Source: JBHHZM01 sp046758065 (GTDB lineage Bacteria > Pseudomonadota > Alphaproteobacteria > JAAXGF01). Taken from it: a stretch of DNA of 9,060 bases. Below the pieces are notes generated by a model, which made no database searches, was not told the DNA's origin, and saw only the letters and a program-made list of their open reading frames with translations. The position numbers and the translations under genes were made by a program. Where the stretch lies: the NCBI GenBank assembly GCA_046758065.1, contig JBHHZM010000123.1, positions 1 to 9,060 on the forward strand, written 5' to 3'. Positions 6,113 to 9,060 of the stretch are shown in pieces. Position 1 is the stretch's first letter; each line of letters begins with the position of its first letter.

Positions 6113-6946
6113 CTAGAGGCTGAACCGCTCGCCTAGATAGACCCGTCTGACGTCCTCATGGGCGACGATCTCGGATGGCCCGCCCTCCATCAGCACCGCA
6201 CCGTCGTGGAGGATATAGGCCCGGTCGATGATATCGAGCGTCTCGCGCACGTTGTGATCGGTGATCAGTACGCCGATGCCGCGATCCTTGAGGTGGACCA
6301 CGAGGTCCCGAATTTCGCCGAGCGCGATGGGGTCGATGCCGGCAAGCGGCTCGTCCAGCAGCACGAAACTCGGCTGGGTGGCGAGCGCGCGGGCGATCTC
6401 GACGCGCCGGCGCTCGCCGCCGGAGAGCGCGAGCGCCGGCGCGCGGCGCAAATGGGTGAGCGAGAACTCGGCGAGCAGTTCGTCGAGTATCGTCTCCCGC
6501 ACTTCGCGGACGGGTTCCACGACCTCAAGCACGGTGCGGATGTTGTTCTCGACCGAGAGGCCGCGGAAAATCGACGCCTCCTGCGGCAGGTAACCGAGCC
6601 CGAGCCGCGCGCGCCGATACATGGGAAGATCGGTGATGTTGTAGCCGTCGAGCATGATGACGCCGTAATCGGGTGCGATCAGGCCGGTGATGATGTAGAA
6701 GCACGTCGTCTTGCCGGCGCCGTTCGGCCCCAGCAGACCCACCACCTCGCCGCGCTGAAGCGAGAGGCTGACGTCGCGCAGAACCGGGCGCGAGCGAAAC
6801 TGCTTGCCCAGGTTGCCGGCAACCAACCCGGTGTTGTCGGCGATCAGGCGCGGCGCCTCGGGATCGGCCGTCCCGGACCGCGATGACGCGCCCGCGGTCT
6901 CCGCCTGCCGAGACTTGTTCGTCGCCGGATCGGATGCGTCGCTCAT
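6113..6946 (-). CDS. lptB: LPS export ABC transporter ATP-binding protein LptB
   Basis: LptB is the cytoplasmic ATPase that, as a dimer with LptF and LptG, powers extraction of lipopolysaccharide from the inner membrane. From the ATG at 6946 it has 277 residues. They include Walker A GPNGAGKT (73-80), Q-loop YLPQEASIF (Gln122), ABC signature LSGGE (174-178), Walker B FVLLDEP (194-200, catalytic Glu199) and H-loop His231. The core is complete. About 40 residues of low-complexity Ser/Ala/Asp-rich sequence precede the ABC domain, which makes it longer than the roughly 240 of E. coli LptB. A GTG at 6955, overlapping the lptA stop as GTGA, would add 3 residues. I prefer the ATG because a GAGTGAG Shine-Dalgarno precedes it. 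LptF and LptG are not in the window. Confidence 0.97.
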   Translation of the reverse strand: MSDASDPATNKSRQAETAGASSRSGTADPEAPRLIADNTGLVAGNLGKQFRSRPVLRDVSLSLQRGEVVGLLGPNGAGKTTCFYIITGLIAPDYGVIMLDGYNITDLPMYRRARLGLGYLPQEASIFRGLSVENNIRTVLEVVEPVREVRETILDELLAEFSLTHLRRAPALALSGGERRRVEIARALATQPSFVLLDEPLAGIDPIALGEIRDLVVHLKDRGIGVLITDHNVRETLDIIDRAYILHDGAVLMEGGPSEIVAHEDVRRVYLGERFSL

Positions 6947-6951
6947 GGGGC

Positions 6952-7503
6952 TCACTCGGATCCGGATTTCGGCACGAACAGCGCCTTGACGCGGCCCTCG
7001 CCGCCGGGCTCCGTCGCGACGCTCTCCATGCGGCTCTGGCCGGTCGCCAGATCGAGGGTCAGGCGGTCGCCGCGGATGACGTTCTCCTTGCGGGTCAAAA
7101 CGACTTCGCCGACGAGTTCGAAGGCCTCGCCGTCGATATCGTAGACGCCATGATCGCCTTGCGCCGTCTGGTCGGGAGACGACAGGAAGACGTTGCCCTT
7201 GGCCTCGATGCGCGACACGCTCTTGGCGCCCGTTTCATTGTTCCGATAATGCACAATGAGCTGATCGGCCTTAATAGTCAGGTCGCCTTGCACGGCATCG
7301 ACGTTGCCGGAGAACGTCGCGACCTTGCTGTTCTTCTGGACTTCGAGGCTGTCGGCGGAGATCTCGATGGGCAGGCTGGTGTCGTGGCTCAGTTTGTCGG
7401 TGAACTGCGCGGGCGCCGCCGCGACGAACACCAGGAAAGCGGCGATGAAGCCCGCCGCGCCCCCGAGCTTGCGGAGAGCGAGACGACGGGCCGGGCACCG
7501 CAT
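6952..7503 (-). CDS. lptA: LPS transport periplasmic protein LptA (OstA-like)
   Basis: LptA forms the periplasmic bridge that carries lipopolysaccharide from LptC to the outer-membrane LptD. The 183-residue protein has a basic N-terminus, a hydrophobic stretch (about 14-29) and a likely signal-peptidase site after APA at residue 32, so export to the periplasm is expected. An OstA/LptA beta-jellyroll domain follows: LPIEISADSLEV (44-55), ATFSGNVDAVQGDLTIKAD (62-80), IEAKGNVFLS (99-108), and ENVIRGDRLTLDLATGQSRM (140-159), the repeated short-strand pattern of the family. The ATG is 6 bases after the lptC stop, and the stop nearly touches the lptB start, so lptC-lptA-lptB form one transcription unit. 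Length agrees with LptA from other proteobacteria. Confidence 0.94.
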   Translation of the reverse strand: MRCPARRLALRKLGGAAGFIAAFLVFVAAAPAQFTDKLSHDTSLPIEISADSLEVQKNSKVATFSGNVDAVQGDLTIKADQLIVHYRNNETGAKSVSRIEAKGNVFLSSPDQTAQGDHGVYDIDGEAFELVGEVVLTRKENVIRGDRLTLDLATGQSRMESVATEPGGEGRVKALFVPKSGSE

Positions 7504-7509
7504 GGCGGT

Positions 7510-8160
7510 TTAACCCCCCGCCTTGGGATAGAGCACGAGCCGCACGCCGCCGTCGAACCGGATCGTGCGGCTTTCGCGATTGATCTCAAAACGTGCGGCA
7601 TTGAGCACCCCGAGCGGCCCCTGACCTTCGATCAGACTATCGCCGCTGGCAATGCTGGTGCGCAGGTCGACCTCGGCGCGTTGGGTGCGGAGTTCGTAGC
7701 CTTCGTCCGAAAAGACGTTGACCGCCCCGTCGAGCACCAGCGTCCTGGCGGCGCGGTCGAGCGTGCCGCGATCGGCGGTAAGCGCGAACCAGGTGCCGCC
7801 GGAAAGCAGGATGTCGGCCTTGGGCACGATGAAGCGGAGGATGTCCGGGTCGTCGACTTCCTGGCTCACCGAGTCGGCGGTGACGGAGAAGGGCTGGTCC
7901 TCGTCGTCGGCGCCGAGAAACCGGGCGTTGGTCATGTACAGCAGCTCGTCGACCGTCGATTCGATCGCCGCGAACGAAAGCGGCACGCCGGCGTCACGGC
8001 CCGTCGCGTACGGCCAGGCCACCACCAGCGCGGCGATGGCCACGGCGCCGAGCGGCAGCAGCCATTTCATCACGCCGACGAATCGGCTGTAGCGCGTGCT
8101 GACGGCGACGACATGCCGACGCCCGGCGATGCGCACGCTGAGGGCACGCTTGCGGCTCAT
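7510..8160 (-). CDS. lptC: LPS export inner-membrane protein LptC
   Basis: LptC is anchored in the inner membrane and receives lipopolysaccharide from LptBFG for transfer to LptA. From the ATG at 8160 the protein has 216 residues: a basic cytoplasmic N-terminus, one membrane segment (about 32-50, MKWLLPLGAVAIAALVVAWP) and a periplasmic beta-rich domain. The motif YSRFVGVMK just before the membrane segment is typical of alphaproteobacterial LptC. The C-terminal part (IEGQGPLGVLNAARFEINRE, 177-196) resembles the end of the LptA/LptC fold. The frame is open to an ATG at 8229, giving 239 residues. I prefer 8160 because the distance to YSRF fits homologues as I remember them, but neither start has a good Shine-Dalgarno and this choice is uncertain. 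lptA follows after 6 bases. Confidence 0.9.
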   Translation of the reverse strand: MSRKRALSVRIAGRRHVVAVSTRYSRFVGVMKWLLPLGAVAIAALVVAWPYATGRDAGVPLSFAAIESTVDELLYMTNARFLGADDEDQPFSVTADSVSQEVDDPDILRFIVPKADILLSGGTWFALTADRGTLDRAARTLVLDGAVNVFSDEGYELRTQRAEVDLRTSIASGDSLIEGQGPLGVLNAARFEINRESRTIRFDGGVRLVLYPKAGG

Positions 8161-8353
8161 TTCGGCGATCGAGCGCAGAACGAGCGGTCGAGACTGGGAG
8201 GCGCGGTATCCGTCAGGCACGGGACACATGCATGGTTTGTCGTTTCATGGCGCTCGACCGGCCGCTTGCGTGTGGCACCGATCTTGCATGCCAATATGGT
8301 CAATGCATGGCACGAATGCAATAAAATCGGAGGACTGGTCCGCGCTTTCGGCC
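8161..8353 (-). promoter_or_regulatory. rnd-lptC intergenic region with a possible promoter for lptCAB-rpoN
   Basis: This is the longest non-coding stretch in the window if lptC starts at 8160. Its part near rnd is visibly more AT-rich than its surroundings. On the minus strand TTGCAT (8316-8321), a 17-base spacer and CATATT (8293-8298) make a plausible but weak sigma-70 promoter (3 of 6 and 4 of 6 to consensus) aimed at lptC. Four ATGCA/TGCAT motifs occur at 8228-8233, 8285-8289, 8303-8308 and 8316-8320. Right after rnd there is a weak 4-base-pair hairpin (8328-8342) followed by an ATTTTAT tract; it is too weak to call a terminator. Confidence 0.35.
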
Positions 8354-8965
8354 TCAGTGCGCGAAGATGTCGGGTTCGTCCCAGCCCTCAAGATCGAGCG
8401 CGGCGCGGCAGGGCAGGAAGCCGAAGCAGGCCTCGGCGAGTTCGCGGCGTCCCTCGCGTTCGAGCATGGCGTCGAGCCGCTCGCGCAGGCGATGGAGCGC
8501 GGTGACGTCGGCAGCGGCGTAGGCGAGCTGCTCCTTGCTCAGCTCGGCGGCCCCCCAGTCCGATGTCTGCTGTTGTTTCGACAGCTCCATGCCGAGGAGT
8601 TCGCGGCACAGGTCCTTGAGACCGTGCCGGTCGGTATAGGTGCGCACCAGCTTCGAAGCGATCTTGGTGCAATAGACCGGCGCGCAGACCACGCCGAGAT
8701 GACGTCTGATCGTCGCCAGGTCGAAACGCGCGAAGTGGAACAGCTTGACGACGTTAGGGTCGGCGAGCAGCGCCCCGAGCCGCGGCGCATCGTAGCGCCC
8801 CTTCGCGAACTGAACGATATGGGCGTCCCCGTCGCCGGCCGAAAGCTGGACGAGGCACAGCCGGTCGCGACGCGGGTCGAGTCCCATGGTCTCGGTATCG
8901 ACCGCGACGCTGGCAACGAAGTCGAGCCCCTCGGGAAGATCTCCGCGGTGCAGGTGGATGGTCAT
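8354..8965 (-). CDS. rnd: Ribonuclease D, short exonuclease-only form
   Basis: RNase D-type enzymes are DEDDy 3'-5' exonucleases that trim tRNA and other small RNA 3' ends. The 203-residue protein carries all three motifs: ExoI VDTETMGLD (Asp23, Glu25), ExoII LFHFARFDL (Asp82), and ExoIII YAAAD (Tyr149, Asp153). It ends soon after the exonuclease domain, so it lacks the HRDC domains that make E. coli RNase D about 375 residues. The short form is common in alphaproteobacteria. The ATG at 8965 fits the family start (MTIHLHRGDLP). It lies 42 bases after the tRNA-Leu 3' end with no visible terminator between them, so the two may share a transcript. The stop is separated from lptC by an AT-rich intergenic region. 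Confidence 0.94.
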   Translation of the reverse strand: MTIHLHRGDLPEGLDFVASVAVDTETMGLDPRRDRLCLVQLSAGDGDAHIVQFAKGRYDAPRLGALLADPNVVKLFHFARFDLATIRRHLGVVCAPVYCTKIASKLVRTYTDRHGLKDLCRELLGMELSKQQQTSDWGAAELSKEQLAYAAADVTALHRLRERLDAMLEREGRRELAEACFGFLPCRAALDLEGWDEPDIFAH

Positions 8966-9007
8966 TCAGGCGCGCCGGCGGCGCATGACGCACGATGGAA
9001 AGGCCGG

Positions 9008-9060
9008 TGGTGCCCAGGAGAAGACTCGAACTTCCACGACCTTGCGGTCACTAGCACCTG
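9008..9060 (-). tRNA. tRNA-Leu, anticodon probably CAG, 3' part only
   Basis: Read on the minus strand, the window edge starts at CAGGT (anticodon loop positions 34-38) and GCTAG, the 3' side of the anticodon stem. A long variable arm with stem GACC-GCAA-GGTC follows, marking a class II tRNA. Next come the T arm (GGAAG, loop TTCGAGT, CTTCT), the acceptor strand CCTGGGC, discriminator A and an encoded CCA (9008-9010). The long variable arm, discriminator A and the loop text CAGG match tRNA-Leu(CAG). The 5' half lies beyond the window, so the anticodon call depends on aligning the loop at the edge. Confidence 0.9.

Noticed and set aside
8321..8342. Intrinsic terminator after rnd
   Set aside because: The stem has only 4 base pairs with a 7-base loop; the following ATTTTAT tract is suggestive but not enough.
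4780..8505. Long plus-strand open frames opposite rpoN, lptB, lptA, lptC and rnd (380, 242 and 540 codons)
   Set aside because: Same cause: antisense frames in high-GC genes, running across several genes and intergenic gaps without motifs.

Overview
The window looks like ordinary, well-conserved chromosome from a high-GC alphaproteobacterium, probably Rhodospirillales-like. The evidence is the gene content (kinase-domain-only HprK, short exonuclease-only RNase D, a PTS phosphorelay with no sugar permease) and the gene order. That assignment is inference; no marker gene fixes the genus. Every gene I can support lies on the minus strand, so the map reads from high to low coordinates.

From 9060 downward: the 3' half of a tRNA-Leu (9008-9060, cut by the window edge); rnd, a short RNase D (8354-8965); a 193-base gap with a possible promoter; the LPS-transport genes lptC, lptA and lptB (8160-6113), tightly packed; rpoN, sigma-54 (6099-4612); a 176-base gap with the best promoter candidate in the window and a structured leader; hpf (4435-4106); ptsN (4090-3626); hprK (3551-3114); rapZ (3117-2188); the EIIA-Man gene (2144-1740); ptsH (1743-1441); and the first 476 codons of ptsI, which leaves the window at base 1.

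The second half encodes a regulatory PTS. EI takes phosphate from PEP and passes it to HPr at His27, and HPr can pass it to EIIA-Man (His9) and EIIA-Ntr (His66). HprK can phosphorylate HPr on Ser58 and so tie the relay to energy state. No EIIB or EIIC is present here. Start/stop overlaps (ATGA at hprK/rapZ and at EIIA-Man/ptsH) point to one cotranscribed block. The order lptC-lptA-lptB-rpoN-hpf-ptsN-rapZ-HPr matches the E. coli cluster, with hprK and EIIA-Man added.

I found no mobile element, CRISPR array, phage gene or defence system, and nothing that I would call a new system. The items most worth a second look are the palindrome over the -10 box and the leader structure upstream of hpf, the short HPF without a C-terminal domain, and the tRNA-Leu/rnd linkage.
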